Assembly (NCBI GenBank): GCA_963971225.1
Contig: CAXARI010000102.1
Location: 177,206-241,205, forward strand
Direction of reading: 5' to 3'
DNA: 64,000 nucleotides
From: Melieria omissa
Lineage: Eukaryota; Arthropoda; Insecta; Diptera; Ulidiidae
Position numbers and translations under genes: made by a program. Shown here piece after piece: positions 1-9,458 of the stretch. How positions within the stretch are numbered: position 1 is the first letter of the stretch; every line of letters starts with the position of its first letter. The notes under the pieces are model-generated. The model was given only the letters and a program-made list of their open reading frames with translations, was not told the DNA's origin and searched no databases.

Positions 1-10
1 CCCATTTATG

Positions 11-184
11 AAAGCTCAAAACTCCAGCTAGGTTTTAAGGTTATTATTTTTTCTATAAACCTAGAATCATCATATTTTACAAGCATTTTATCGATTTTGC
101 AGTAGGCAGCCATTTAATGTCACTCTTGCGCATCGATCTGTTCATGATTGCCTAATAGTAATCAAATTATTGATTTAATTTGAT
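11..184 (+). repeat. Monomer A of the unit (reference copy in unit 1)
   Basis: This 174-bp segment begins with AAAGCT. It carries the box CTCCAGCTAGGTTTTAAGG near its start, an ACAAGCATTTTA box in the middle, and two ATCGAT sites (90-95 and 132-137), the second exactly 53 bp before monomer B. Its order of boxes matches B and C, which defines the monomer family. It recurs at the same offset in every unit except unit 25, where a 14-bp deletion shortens it. Confidence 0.88.
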
Positions 185-367
185 AAAGCTGCAATCTCTA
201 GCTACATTTTAAGGGGTTTTTTATTAACGTAACCCATACCGTTTGGAATCTATAAGCACTTTAGTGGTGAGTGTGTATTTTGTAATAGGCAGTTTTTCAA
301 TGTTATCCTTGCGCATCGATATGCTCATTATTCCTGAAGGATAATGAAAAGTTAGGGACCAATATAG
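185..367 (+). repeat. Monomer B of the unit (reference copy in unit 1)
   Basis: This 183-bp segment begins with AAAGCT and has the box TCTAGCTACATTTTAAGG, a diverged ATAAGCACTTTAGTGG box, a TTTTTCAAT stretch and GCGCATCGATATG. Its ATCGAT (315-320) lies 53 bp before monomer C, the same spacing as in A and C. By eye it is well diverged from A and C but colinear with them along its length. Confidence 0.88.
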
Positions 368-543
368 AAAGCATAAGACTCTGGCTAAATTTTAAGGGGT
401 CAATTATTAATATGCACTTATGCATTTGGTGTTGACAAGCATTTTAGTGGTTGCACCCAAGTAGCAATTTTTTCAAAGTCACCGTTCCAAATCGATTTGC
501 TTTCGAACCTTGGGGTATAGAAGGATGATTGATACCATTATAG
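368..543 (+). repeat. Monomer C of the unit (reference copy in unit 1)
   Basis: This 176-bp segment begins with AAAGCA and has the box CTCTGGCTAAATTTTAAGG, then ACAAGCATTTTAGTGG, TTTTTTCAAAGTCACCG and AATCGATTTG, with ATCGAT at 491-496, again 53 bp before the next monomer. Its last ~30 bp (GATTGATACCATTATAG) align with the last bases of the whole unit (GATTGACCCCATTTATG). That alignment identifies the unit end as the tail of interrupted monomer E. Confidence 0.88.
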
Positions 544-669
544 AAAGCATACGAGTCTAGCTAAATAATAAGGCATAATATTATTAAAATCCGTTAACGG
601 GTCGAGATTTAACAGCCATAATTTCGATCATGCTGCCGGTGGGATATTTTTTTATTTACCAAATTATTG
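544..669 (+). repeat. Monomer D, internally shortened (reference copy in unit 1)
   Basis: This segment is only 126 bp, about 50 bp less than its sisters. The start (AAAGCATACGAGTCTAGCTAAATAATAAGG) is homologous to C, but the AAGCATTTTA box and the sequence around it are missing. The ATCGAT equivalent is TTCGAT at 623-628. It contains two perfect palindromes, ATAATATTAT (575-584) and CCGTTAACGG (591-600). The two linked variable sites that define the CC and TA body haplotypes (617 and 660) lie here. Confidence 0.8.
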
Positions 670-762
670 AAAGGTGGTCACTCTGGCATAATTTTGACGC
701 CATTTTGATTAAAGTGATTGTGCGTACTTAGGTTCCACAAGCATTTGATTGGTTATATAGAT
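670..762 (+). repeat. Monomer E, left part, up to the MITE insertion
   Basis: This part begins with AAAGGTGGTCACTCTGGC, homologous to the start of monomer C. It includes CACAAGCATTTGATTGG, the equivalent of the AAGCATTTTA box, and ends with the first ATATAGAT target-site copy (755-762). It continues after the MITE at 1109. The A/T site at 688 (GGCATAA or GGCTTAA) separates unit types. Confidence 0.85.
755..762 (+). repeat. Target-site duplication, left copy (ATATAGAT)
   Basis: This 8-bp sequence directly precedes the CAGAGGTGC terminus. It is identical to the 8 bp directly following the other terminus, and 8 bp is the duplication length typical of hAT transposition. In the units I read it stays intact on both sides of every MITE copy. 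Confidence 0.88.
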
Positions 763-1100
763 CAGAGGTGCATTCTTTCAATCAGTCGTTGTTGTGACAG
801 CAACGAAGCAACACGTGTGGGGGCTGCGCGGATTTTTGTTTTGTTTCCTCAAGAAATTCTATGTATGAAAAAAAATTAGATGCTTTTGTTGTTGTAGTTT
901 TTGTTTTGGCGATTGGTTGGCCTTTCGGCAATGACAAATGGGAACATTATATTTTTTTCACTTATAATTTGAAGGGTCAAGCGAAATGCACAATGTGCTT
1001 TCAACTAATTCAATTAATTAAATAATTTGTTTGCATTTTTTTGGGCAACTTTAAATGTATTGGTTTTTGCTTTTCCATAAGAAGACTTTGGGCACCCCTG
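763..1100 (+). mobile_element. Non-autonomous hAT-like MITE, short form (reference copy)
   Basis: This 338-bp element has short imperfect terminal inverted repeats. The left end is CAGAGGTGC and the reverse complement of the right end reads CAGGGGTGCCC, matching at eight of the first nine positions. CAGRG-type ends with an 8-bp duplication (ATATAGAT) are characteristic of the hAT superfamily. There is no transposase frame, so it was mobilised in trans. Near the left end lie a 21-nt palindrome (786-806) and ACACGTGT (811-818). Sequence on either side resumes as one monomer. It is present in every complete unit at the same site, so it is a single ancient insertion copied by array amplification, not 54 transpositions. 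Orientation is arbitrary. Confidence 0.85.
786..806. other. Subterminal palindrome in the MITE
   Basis: TCGTTG, an eight-base spacer ending in GACAG, and CAACGA form a near-perfect 21-nt palindrome. Ten base pairs are possible around one central base, one of them a G-T pair. It starts 24 bases inside the left end of the element. Subterminal palindromes in hAT elements can be transposase contacts; that role here is inference. Confidence 0.6.
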
Positions 1101-1108
1101 ATATAGAT
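1101..1108 (+). repeat. Target-site duplication, right copy (ATATAGAT)
   Basis: This is the exact match to the 8 bp left of the element and abuts the terminal CACCCCTG. Leaving out the element and this copy gives a monomer of 175 bp, the family's usual length, so it is a real target-site duplication and not chance. Confidence 0.88.
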
Positions 1109-1190
1109 GTATCATGTGGTCGATATCACTTTTCCACAACGAAATTCTCCTGCATTATTTGAGATAGCGAGAAGATTGACCCCATTTATG
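1109..1190 (+). repeat. Monomer E, right part, after the MITE
   Basis: This is the 82-bp continuation of E across the unit boundary to the next AAAGCT. TATCACTTTTCCACAACGA aligns with the TCACCGTTCCAAATCGA region of monomer C, and GATTGACCCCATTTATG with the end of C. With 670-762 it makes 175 bp. It carries the only GATATC I see in the unit (from 1122). Confidence 0.82.
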
Positions 1191-2360
1191 AAAGCTGAAA
1201 ACTCCAGCTAGGTTTTAAGGTTATTATTTTTTCTATAAACCTAGAATCATCATATTTTACAAGCATTTTATCGATTTTGCAGTAGGCAGCCATTTAATGT
1301 CACTCTTGCGCATCGATCTGTTCATGATTGCCTAATAGTAATCAAATTATTGATTTAATTTGATAAAGCTGCAATCTCTAGCTACATTTTAAGGGGTTTT
1401 TTATTAACGTAACCCATACCGTTTGGAATCTATAAGCACTTTAGTGGTGAGTGTGTATTTTGTAATAGGCAGTTTTTCAATGTTATCCTTGCGCATCGAT
1501 ATGCTCATTATTCCTGAAGGATAATGAAAAGTTAGGGACCAATATAGAAAGCATAAGACTCTGGCTAAATTTTAAGGGGTCAATTATTAATATGCACTTA
1601 TGCATTTGGTGTTGACAAGCATTTTAGTGGTTGCACCCAAGTAGCAATTTTTTCAAAGTCACCGTTCCAAATCGATTTGCTTTCGAACCTTGGGGTATAG
1701 AAGGATGATTGATACCATTATAGAAAGCATACGAGTCTAGCTAAATAATAAGGCATAATATTATTAAAATCCGTTAACGGGTCGAGATTTAACAGCCATA
1801 ATTTCGATCATGCTGCCGGTGGGATATTTTTTTATTTACCAAATTATTGAAAGGTGGTCACTCTGGCTTAATTTTGACGCCATTTTGATTAAAGTGATTG
1901 TGCGTACTTAGGTTCCACAAGCATTTGATTGGTTATATAGATCAGAGGTGCATTCTTTCAATCAGTCGTTGTTGTGACAGCAACGAAGCAACACGTGTGG
2001 GGGCTGCGCGGATTTTTGTTTTGTTTCCTCAAGAAATTCTATGTATGAAAAAAAATTAGATGCTTTTGTTGTTGTAGTTTTTGTTTTGGCGATTGGTTGG
2101 CCTTTCGGCAATGACAAATGGGAACATTATATTTTTTTCACTTATAATTTGAAGGGTCAAGCGAAATGCACAATGCGCTTTCAACTAATTCAATTAATTA
2201 AATAATTTGTTTGCATTTTTTTGGGCAACTTTAAATGTATTGGTTTTTGCTTTTCCATAAGAAGACTTTGGGCACCCCTGATATAGATGTATCATGTGGT
2301 CGATATCACTTTTCCACAACGAAATTCTCCTGCATTATTTGAGATAGCGAGAAGATTGAC
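1181..2360 (+). repeat. Satellite unit 2 (P type)
   Basis: Length 1180. Site 17 G, body CC, 688 T, 831 G, 857 T, short MITE 1943-2280 with 971 G and 996 C. This G17 / C996 combination is the commonest type, here called P. Confidence 0.96.
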
Positions 2361-3540
2361 CCCATTTATGAAAACTCAAAACTCCAGCTAGGTTTTAAGG
2401 TTATTATTTTTTCTATAAACCTAGAATCATCATATTTTACAAGCATTTTATCGATTTTGCAGTAGGCAGCCATTTAATGTCACTCTTGCGCATCGATCTG
2501 TTCATGATTGCCTAATAGTAATCAAATTATTGATTTAATTTGATAAAGCTGCAATCTCTAGCTACATTTTAAGGGGTTTTTTATTAACGTAACCCATACC
2601 GTTTGGAATCTATAAGCACTTTAGTGGTGAGTGTGTATTTTGTAATAGGCAGTTTTTCAATGTTATCCTTGCGCATCGATATGCTCATTATTCCTGAAGG
2701 ATAATGAAAAGTTAGGGACCAATATAGAAAGCATAAGACTCTGGCTAAATTTTAAGGGGTCAATTATTAATATGCACTTATGCATTTGGTGTTGACAAGC
2801 ATTTTAGTGGTTGCACCCAAGTAGCAATTTTTTCAAAGTCACCGTTCCAAATCGATTTGCTTTCGAACCTTGGGGTATAGAAGGATGATTGATACCATTA
2901 TAGAAAGCATACGAGTCTAGCTAAATAATAAGGCATAATATTATTAAAATCCGTTAACGGGTCGAGATTTAACAGCTATAATTTCGATCATGCTGCCGGT
3001 GGGATATTTTTTTATTTACAAAATTATTGAAAGGTGGTCACTCTGGCTTAATTTTGACGCCATTTTGATTAAAGTGATTGTGCGTACTTAGGTTCCACAA
3101 GCATTTGATTGGTTATATAGATCAGAGGTGCATTCTTTCAATCAGTCGTTGTTGTGACAGCAACGAAGCAACACGTGTGGGGGCTGCGCGGATTTTTGTT
3201 TTGTTTCCTCAAGAAATTCTATGTATGAAAAAAAATTAGATGCTTTTGTTGTTGTAGTTTTTGTTTTGGCGATTGGTTGGCCTTTCGGCAATGACAAATG
3301 GGAACATTATATTTTTTTCACTTATAATTTTAAGGGTCAAGCGAAATGCACAATGTGCTTTCAACTAATTCAATTAATTAAATAATTTGTTTGCATTTTT
3401 TTGGGCAACTTTAAATGTATTGGTTTTTGCTTTTCCATAAGAAGACTTTGGGCACCCCTGATATAGATGTATCATGTGGTCGATATCACTTTTCCACAAC
3501 GAAATTCTCCTGCATTATTTGAGATAGCGAGAAGATTGAC
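2361..3540 (+). repeat. Satellite unit 3 (TA body, short)
   Basis: Length 1180. Site 17 C with a private AAAACT in place of AAAGCT, body TA, 688 T, 831 G, 857 T, short MITE 3123-3460 with 971 T and 996 T. It is the only TA unit in the first 20 kb. Confidence 0.96.
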
Positions 3541-4738
3541 CCCATTTATGAAAGCTGAAAACTCCAGCTAGGTTTTAAGGTTATTATTTTTTCTATAAAC
3601 CTAGAATCATCATATTTTACAAGCATTTTATCGATTTTGCAGTAGGCAGCCATTTAATGTCACTCTTGCGCATCGATCTGTTCATGATTGCCTAATAGTA
3701 ATCAAATTATTGATTTAATTTGATAAAGCTGCAATCTCTAGCTACATTTTAAGGGGTTTTTTATTAACGTAACCCATACCGTTTGGAATCTATAAGCACT
3801 TTAGTGGTGAGTGTGTATTTTGTAATAGGCAGTTTTTCAATGTTATCCTTGCGCATCGATATGCTCATTATTCCTGAAGGATAATGAAAAGTTAGGGACC
3901 AATATAGAAAGCATAAGACTCTGGCTAAATTTTAAGGGGTCAATTATTAATATGCACTTATGCATTTGGTGTTGACAAGCATTTTAGTGGTTGCACCCAA
4001 GTAGCAATTTTTTCAAAGTCACCGTTCCAAATCGATTTGCTTTCGAACCTTGGGGTATAGAAGGATGATTGATACCATTATAGAAAGCATACGAGTCTAG
4101 CTAAATAATAAGGCATAATATTATTAAAATCCGTTAACGGGTCGAGATTTAACAGCCATAATTTCGATCATGCTGCCGGTGGGATATTTTTTTATTTACC
4201 AAATTATTGAAAGGTGGTCACTCTGGCATAATTTTGACGCCATTTTGATTAAAGTGATTGTGCGTACTTAGGTTCCACAAGCATTTGATTGGTTATATAG
4301 ATCAGAGGTGCATTCTTTCAATCAGTCGTTGTTGTGACAGCAACGAAGCAACACGTGTGGGGGCTGCGCGCATTTTTGTTTTGTTTCCTCAAGAAATTCT
4401 ATGTATGAAAAAAAATTAGATGCTTTTGTTGTTGTAGTTTTTGTTTTGGCGATTGGTTGGCCTTTCGGCAATGACAAATGGGAACATTATATTTTTTTCA
4501 CTTATAATTTTAAGGGTCAAGCGAAATGCACAATGTGCTTTCAACTAATTCAATTAATTATTTAATTATTTATTATTATTTAATTTGTTTGCATTTTTTT
4601 GGGCAACTTTAAATGTATTGGTTTTTGCTTTTCCATAAGAAGACTTTGGGCACCCCTGATATAGATGTATCATGTGGTCGATATCACTTTTCCACAACGA
4701 AATTCTCCTGCATTATTTGAGATAGCGAGAAGATTGAT
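3541..4738 (+). repeat. Satellite unit 4 (long)
   Basis: Length 1198. Site 17 G, body CC, 688 A, 831 C, 857 T, long MITE 4303-4658 with 971 T and 996 T. Its last base is T (GATCCC across the junction), as in units 9, 14 and 20. With units 9 and 14 it marks a five-unit period. Confidence 0.96.
4303..4658 (+). mobile_element. hAT-like MITE, long form (+18 bp)
   Basis: This is the same element as at 763-1100 but 356 bp long. The extra 18 bp are A/T only and lie just after CAATTAATTA (4551-4560), forming a run of ATT/TTA motifs up to TAATTTG. Both termini and both ATATAGAT copies are unchanged. The long form always carries T at the 971 and 996 equivalents. The remaining copies are given by position in the unit entries. 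Confidence 0.85.
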
Positions 4739-5918
4739 CCCATTTATGAAAGCTCAAAACTCCAGCTAGGTTTTAAGGTTATTATTTTTTCTATAAACCT
4801 AGAATCATCATATTTTACAAGCATTTTATCGATTTTGCAGTAGGCAGCCATTTAATGTCACTCTTGCGCATCGATCTGTTCATGATTGCCTAATAGTAAT
4901 CAAATTATTGATTTAATTTGATAAAGCTGCAATCTCTAGCTACATTTTAAGGGGTTTTTTATTAACGTAACCCATACCGTTTGGAATCTATAAGCACTTT
5001 AGTGGTGAGTGTGTATTTTGTAATAGGCAGTTTTTCAATGTTATCCTTGCGCATCGATATGCTCATTATTCCTGAAGGATAATGAAAAGTTAGGGACCAA
5101 TATAGAAAGCATAAGACTCTGGCTAAATTTTAAGGGGTCAATTATTAATATGCACTTATGCATTTGGTGTTGACAAGCATTCTAGTGGTTGCACCCAAGT
5201 AGCAATTTTTTCAAAGTCACCGTTCCAAATCGATTTGCTTTCGAACCTTGGGGTATAGAAGGATGATTGATACCATTATAGAAAGCATACGAGTCTAGCT
5301 AAATAATAAGGCATAATATTATTAAAATCCGTTAACGGGTCGAGATTTAACAGCCATAATTTCGATCATGCTGCCGGTGGGATATTTTTTTATTTACCAA
5401 ATTATTGAAAGGTGGTCACTCTGGCATAATTTTGACGCCATTTTGATTAAAGTGATTGTGCGTACTTAGGTTCCACAAGCATTTGATTGGTTATATAGAT
5501 CAGAGGTGCATTCTTTCAATCAGTCGTTGTTGTGACAGCAACGAAGCAACACGTGTGGGGGCTGCGCGGATTTTTGTTTTGTTTCCTCAAGAAATTCTAT
5601 GTATGAAAAAAAATTAGATGCTTTTGTTGTTGTAGTTTTTGTTTTGGCGATTGGTTGGCCTTTCGGCAATGACAAATGGGAACATTATATTTTTTTCACT
5701 TATAATTTTAAGGGTCAAGCGAAATGCACAATGTGCTTTCAACTAATTCAATTAATTAAATAATTTGTTTGCATTTTTTTGGGCAACTTTAAATGTATTG
5801 GTTTTTGCTTTTCCATAAGAAGACTTTGGGCACCCCTGATATAGATGTATCATGTGGTCGATATCACTTTTCCACAACGAAATTCTCCTGCATTATTTGA
5901 GATAGCGAGAAGATTGAC
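4739..5918 (+). repeat. Satellite unit 5
   Basis: Length 1180. Site 17 C, body CC, 688 A, 831 G, 857 T, short MITE 5501-5838 with 971 T and 996 T. Monomer C has a private TTCTAGTGG for TTTTAGTGG near 5181. Confidence 0.96.
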
Positions 5919-7098
5919 CCCATTTATGAAAGCTGAAAACTCCAGCTAGGTTTTAAGGTTATTATTTTTTCTATAAACCTAGAATCATCATATTTTACAA
6001 GCATTTTATCGATTTTGCAGTAGGCAGCCATTTAATGTCACTCTTGCGCATCGATCTGTTCATGATTGCCTAATAGTAATCAAATTATTGATTTAATTTG
6101 ATAAAGCTGCAATCTCTAGCTACATTTTAAGGGGTTTTTTATTAACGTAACCCATACCGTTTGGAATCTATAAGCACTTTAGTGGTGAGTGTGTATTTTG
6201 TAATAGGCAGTTTTTCAATGTTATCCTTGCGCATCGATATGCTCATTATTCCTGAAGGATAATGAAAAGTTAGGGACCAATATAGAAAGCATAAGACTCT
6301 GGCTAAATTTTAAGGGGTCAATTATTAATATGCACTTATGCATTTGGTGTTGACAAGCATTTTAGTGGTTGCACCCAAGTAGCAATTTTTTCAAAGTCAC
6401 CGTTCCAAATCGATTTGCTTTCGAACCTTGGGGTATAGAAGGATGATTGATACCATTATAGAAAGCATACGAGTCTAGCTAAATAATAAGGCATAATATT
6501 ATTAAAATCCGTTAACGGGTCGAGATTTAACAGCCATAATTTCGATCATGCTGCCGGTGGGATATTTTTTTATTTACCAAATTATTGAAAGGTGGTCACT
6601 CTGGCTTAATTTTGACGCCATTTTGATTAAAGTGATTGTGCGTACTTAGGTTCCACAAGCATTTGATTGGTTATATAGATCAGAGGTGCATTCTTTCAAT
6701 CAGTCGTTGTTGTGACAGCAACGAAGCAACACGTGTGGGGGCTGCGCGCATTTTTGTTTTGTTTCCTCAAGAAATTCTATGTATGAAAAAAAATTAGATG
6801 CTTTTGTTGTTGTAGTTTTTGTTTTGGCGATTGGTTGGCCTTTCGGCAATGACAAATGGGAACATTATATTTTTTTCACTTATAATTTGAAGGGTCAAGC
6901 GAAATGCACAATGCGCTTTCAACTAATTCAATTAATTAAATAATTTGTTTGCATTTTTTTGGGCAACTTTAAATGTATTGGTTTTTGCTTTTCCATAAGA
7001 AGACTTTGGGCACCCCTGATATAGATGTATCATGTGGTCGATATCACTTTTCCACAACGAAATTCTCCTGCATTATTTGAGATAGCGAGAAGATTGAC
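5919..7098 (+). repeat. Satellite unit 6
   Basis: Length 1180. Site 17 G, body CC, 688 T, 831 C, 857 T, short MITE 6681-7018 with 971 G and 996 C. It is P-like except for the C at 831. Confidence 0.96.
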
Positions 7099-8278
7099 CC
7101 CATTTATGAAAGCTCAAAACTCCAGCTAGGTTTTAAGGTTATTATTTTTTCTATAAACCTAGAATCATCATATTTTACAAGCATTTTATCGATTTTGCAG
7201 TAGGCAGCCATTTAATGTCACTCTTGCGCATCGATCTGTTCATGATTGCCTAATAGTAATCAAATTATTGATTTAATTTGATAAAGCTGCAATCTCTAGC
7301 TACATTTTAAGGGGTTTTTTATTAACGTAACCCATACCGTTTGGAATCTATAAGCACTTTAGTGGTGAGTGTGTATTTTGTAATAGGCAGTTTTTCAATG
7401 TTATCCTTGCGCATCGATATGCTCATTATTCCTGAAGGATAATGAAAAGTTAGGGACCAATATAGAAAGCATAAGACTCTGGCTAAATTTTAAGGGGTCA
7501 ATTATTAATATGCACTTATGCATTTGGTGTTGACAAGCATTTTAGTGGTTGCACCCAAGTAGCAATTTTTTCAAAGTCACCGTTCCAAATCGATTTGCTT
7601 TCGAACCTTGGGGTATAGAAGGATGATTGATACCATTATAGAAAGCATACGAGTGTAGCTAAATAATAAGGCATAATATTATTAAAATCCGTTAACGGGT
7701 CGAGATTTAACAGCCATAATTTCGATCATGCTGCCGGTGGGATATTTTTTTATTTACCAAATTATTGAAAGGTGGTCACTCTGGCTTAATTTTGACGCCA
7801 TTTTGATTAAAGTGATTGTGCGTACTTAGGTTCCACAAGCATTTGATTGGTTATATAGATCAGAGGTGCATTCTTTCAATCAGTCGTTGTTGTGACAGCA
7901 ACGAAGCAACACGTGTGGGGGCTGCGCGCATTTTTGTTTTGTTTCCTCAAGAAATTCTATGTATGAAAAAAAATTAGATGCTTTTGTTGTTGTAGTTTTT
8001 GTTTTGGCGATTGGTTGGCCTTTCGGCAATGACAAATGGGAACATTATATTTTTTTCACTTATAATTTGAAGGGTCAAGCGAAATGCACAATGTGCTTTC
8101 AACTAATTCAATTAATTAAATAATTTGTTTGCATTTTTTTGGGCAACTTTAAATGTATTGGTTTTTGCTTTTCCATAAGAAGACTTTGGGCACCCCTGAT
8201 ATAGATGTATCATGTGGTCGATATCACTTTTCCACAACGAAATTCTCCTGCATTATTTGAGATAGCGAGAAGATTGAC
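7099..8278 (+). repeat. Satellite unit 7
   Basis: Length 1180. Site 17 C, body CC, 688 T, 831 C, 857 T, short MITE 7861-8198 with 971 G and 996 T. It has a private GAGTGTAGC for GAGTCTAGC in monomer D near 7655. Confidence 0.96.
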
Positions 8279-9458
8279 CCCATTTATGAAAGCTGAAAAC
8301 TCCAGCTAGGTTTTAAGGTTATTATTTTTTCTATAAACCTAGAATCATCATATTTTACAAGCATTTTATCGATTTTGCAGTAGGCAGCCATTTAATGTCA
8401 CTCTTGCGCATCGATCTGTTCATGATTGCCTAATAGTAATCAAATTATTGATTTAATTTGATAAAGCTGCAATCTCTAGCTACATTTTAAGGGGTTTTTT
8501 ATTAACGTAACCCATACCGTTTGGAATCTATAAGCACTTTAGTGGTGAGTGTGTATTTTGTAATAGGCAGTTTTTCAATGTTATCCTTGCGCATCGATAT
8601 GCTCATTATTCCTGAAGGATAATGAAAAGTTAGGGACCAATATAGAAAGCATAAGACTCTGGCTAAATTTTAAGGGGTCAATTATTAATATGCACTTATG
8701 CATTTGGTGTTGACAAGCATTTTAGTGGTTGCACCCAAGTAGCAATTTTTTCAAAGTCACCGTTCCAAATCGATTTGCTTTCGAACCTTGGGGTATAGAA
8801 GGATGATTGATACCATTATAGAAAGCATACGAGTCTAGCTAAATAATAAGGCATAATATTATTAAAATCCGTTAACGGGTCGAGATTTAACAGCCATAAT
8901 TTCGATCATGCTGCCGGTGGGATATTTTTTTATTTACCAAATTATTGAAAGGTGGTCACTCTGGCTTAATTTTGACGCCATTTTGATTAAAGTGATTGTG
9001 CGTACTTAGGTTCCACAAGCATTTGATTGGTTATATAGATCAGAGGTGCATTCTTTCAATCAGTCGTTGTTGTGACAGCAACGAAGCAACACGTGTGGGG
9101 GCTGCGCGGATTTTTGTTTTGTTTCCTCAAGAAATTCTATGTATGAAAAAAAATTAGATGCTTTTGTTGTTGTAGTTTTTGTTTTGGCGATTGGTTGGCC
9201 TTTCGGCAATGACAAATGGGAACATTATATTTTTTTCACTTATAATTTGAAGGGTCAAGCGAAATGCACAATGCGCTTTCAACTAATTCAATTAATTAAA
9301 TAATTTGTTTGCATTTTTTTGGGCAACTTTAAATGTATTGGTTTTTGCTTTTCCATAAGAAGACTTTGGGCACCCCTGATATAGATGTATCATGTGGTCG
9401 ATATCACTTTTCCACAACGAAATTCTCCTGCATTATTTGAGATAGCGAGAAGATTGAC
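8279..9458 (+). repeat. Satellite unit 8 (P type)
   Basis: Length 1180. Site 17 G, body CC, 688 T, 831 G, 857 T, short MITE 9041-9378 with 971 G and 996 C. It matches unit 13, five units on, at all scored sites. Confidence 0.96.

Larger units (their letters stand above)
1..1180 (+). repeat. Satellite unit 1 (reference unit)
   Basis: Length 1180. Site 17 C, body CC, 688 A, 831 G, 857 T, short MITE 763-1100 with 971 G and 996 T. It begins flush with the window edge, so the array continues to the left. All offsets in this annotation refer to this copy. Confidence 0.96.

Noticed and set aside
801..1143. Alternative insertion borders using the 7-bp direct repeat CAACGAA (801-807 and 1137-1143)
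   Set aside because: It has no inverted termini. The ATATAGAT borders give CAGRG-type ends, the 8-bp duplication expected for hAT, and a better monomer length. The CAACGAA match is probably chance or common ancestry.
1..1180. Long terminal repeats or a retroelement as the origin of the unit
   Set aside because: No primer-binding site, polypurine tract or reverse-transcriptase frame was seen; the only direct repeats are the monomers and the 8-bp target-site copies.
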